Source: RGIG8767 sp964386235
GTDB lineage: Bacteria; Bacillota; Clostridia; Lachnospirales; Lachnospiraceae
Assembly (NCBI GenBank): GCA_964386235.1
Contig: CAYLSH010000109.1
Coordinates: 1 to 5,390, forward strand
Reading direction: 5' to 3'
Length of the DNA stretch: 5,390 nucleotides
Under the pieces are notes generated by a model. That model was not told the origin of the DNA. It ran no database searches and saw only the letters and a list, made by a program, of their open reading frames with translations. Made by a program: the position numbers and the translations under genes. Position 1 is the first letter of the stretch, and the number at the start of each line of letters is the position of its first letter. This document shows positions 5,384 to 5,390 of the stretch, in pieces.

Positions 5384-5390
5384 ATGACGG
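5384..5390 (+). CDS. Start of a divergent gene, cut by the window edge
   Basis: Only ATG-ACG-G is inside the window, so the product cannot be known. The start is supported by a well-placed GGAGGG and by a near-consensus promoter with an extended -10. Its position, divergent from a restriction-modification operon, would suit a regulator of the cassette or simply the next chromosomal gene. Confidence 0.5.

Overview
The window is AT-rich (by eye roughly 35-40 % G+C). It has strong GGAGG-type ribosome binding sites, some non-ATG starts and very tight gene packing. This suggests a low-G+C Firmicute, probably a gut-type Clostridia/Lachnospiraceae relative. That placement is by style only; no taxonomic marker gene is present.

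Almost the whole window is one minus-strand operon that reads as a DNA restriction-modification cassette. In transcription order (right to left) it holds: a complete m5C DNA methyltransferase (3961-5043); a complete Eco57I/TaqI-like N6-adenine methyltransferase (2571-3974, 14-nt overlap with the first gene); a DUF3883/NOV-type PD-(D/E)XK nuclease with an unrecognised N-terminal half (1514-2533, start probably TTG); a LAGLIDADG-fold protein in which both catalytic acidic positions appear to be replaced (631-1521, 8-nt overlap); and a small PD-(D/E)XK nuclease (153-629, 1 nt after the previous stop). Gaps are at most 37 nt, so the five genes are probably co-transcribed and translationally coupled. 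No helicase, translocase, ATPase or specificity (HsdS-like) gene is visible, which argues against type I, type III, DISARM and BREX.

How it could work (inference): the two methyltransferases protect host DNA, possibly one strand each of an asymmetric site. The three downstream proteins would form the restriction side. The LAGLIDADG protein may have become a DNA-recognition subunit paired with the small PD-(D/E)XK nuclease, while the DUF3883 protein is a second nuclease. A multi-subunit enzyme built on a catalytically silent homing-endonuclease fold is the most unusual idea in the window.

Left end: after the last nuclease a 50-codon frame (55-207) partly overlaps its 3' end. Its last half resembles the C-terminus of AlbA_2/HATPase_c_4 ATP-binding proteins and may be a gene remnant at the edge of the cassette. 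Positions 1-54 hold nothing I can assign.

Right end: 5044-5383 is a 340-nt intergenic region. It holds a probable minus-strand promoter for the operon, a 13-bp direct repeat containing an extended -10 motif, two tiny open frames of doubtful meaning, and a very good plus-strand promoter plus ribosome binding site. These last two lead into a divergent gene of which only the first seven bases are in the window.
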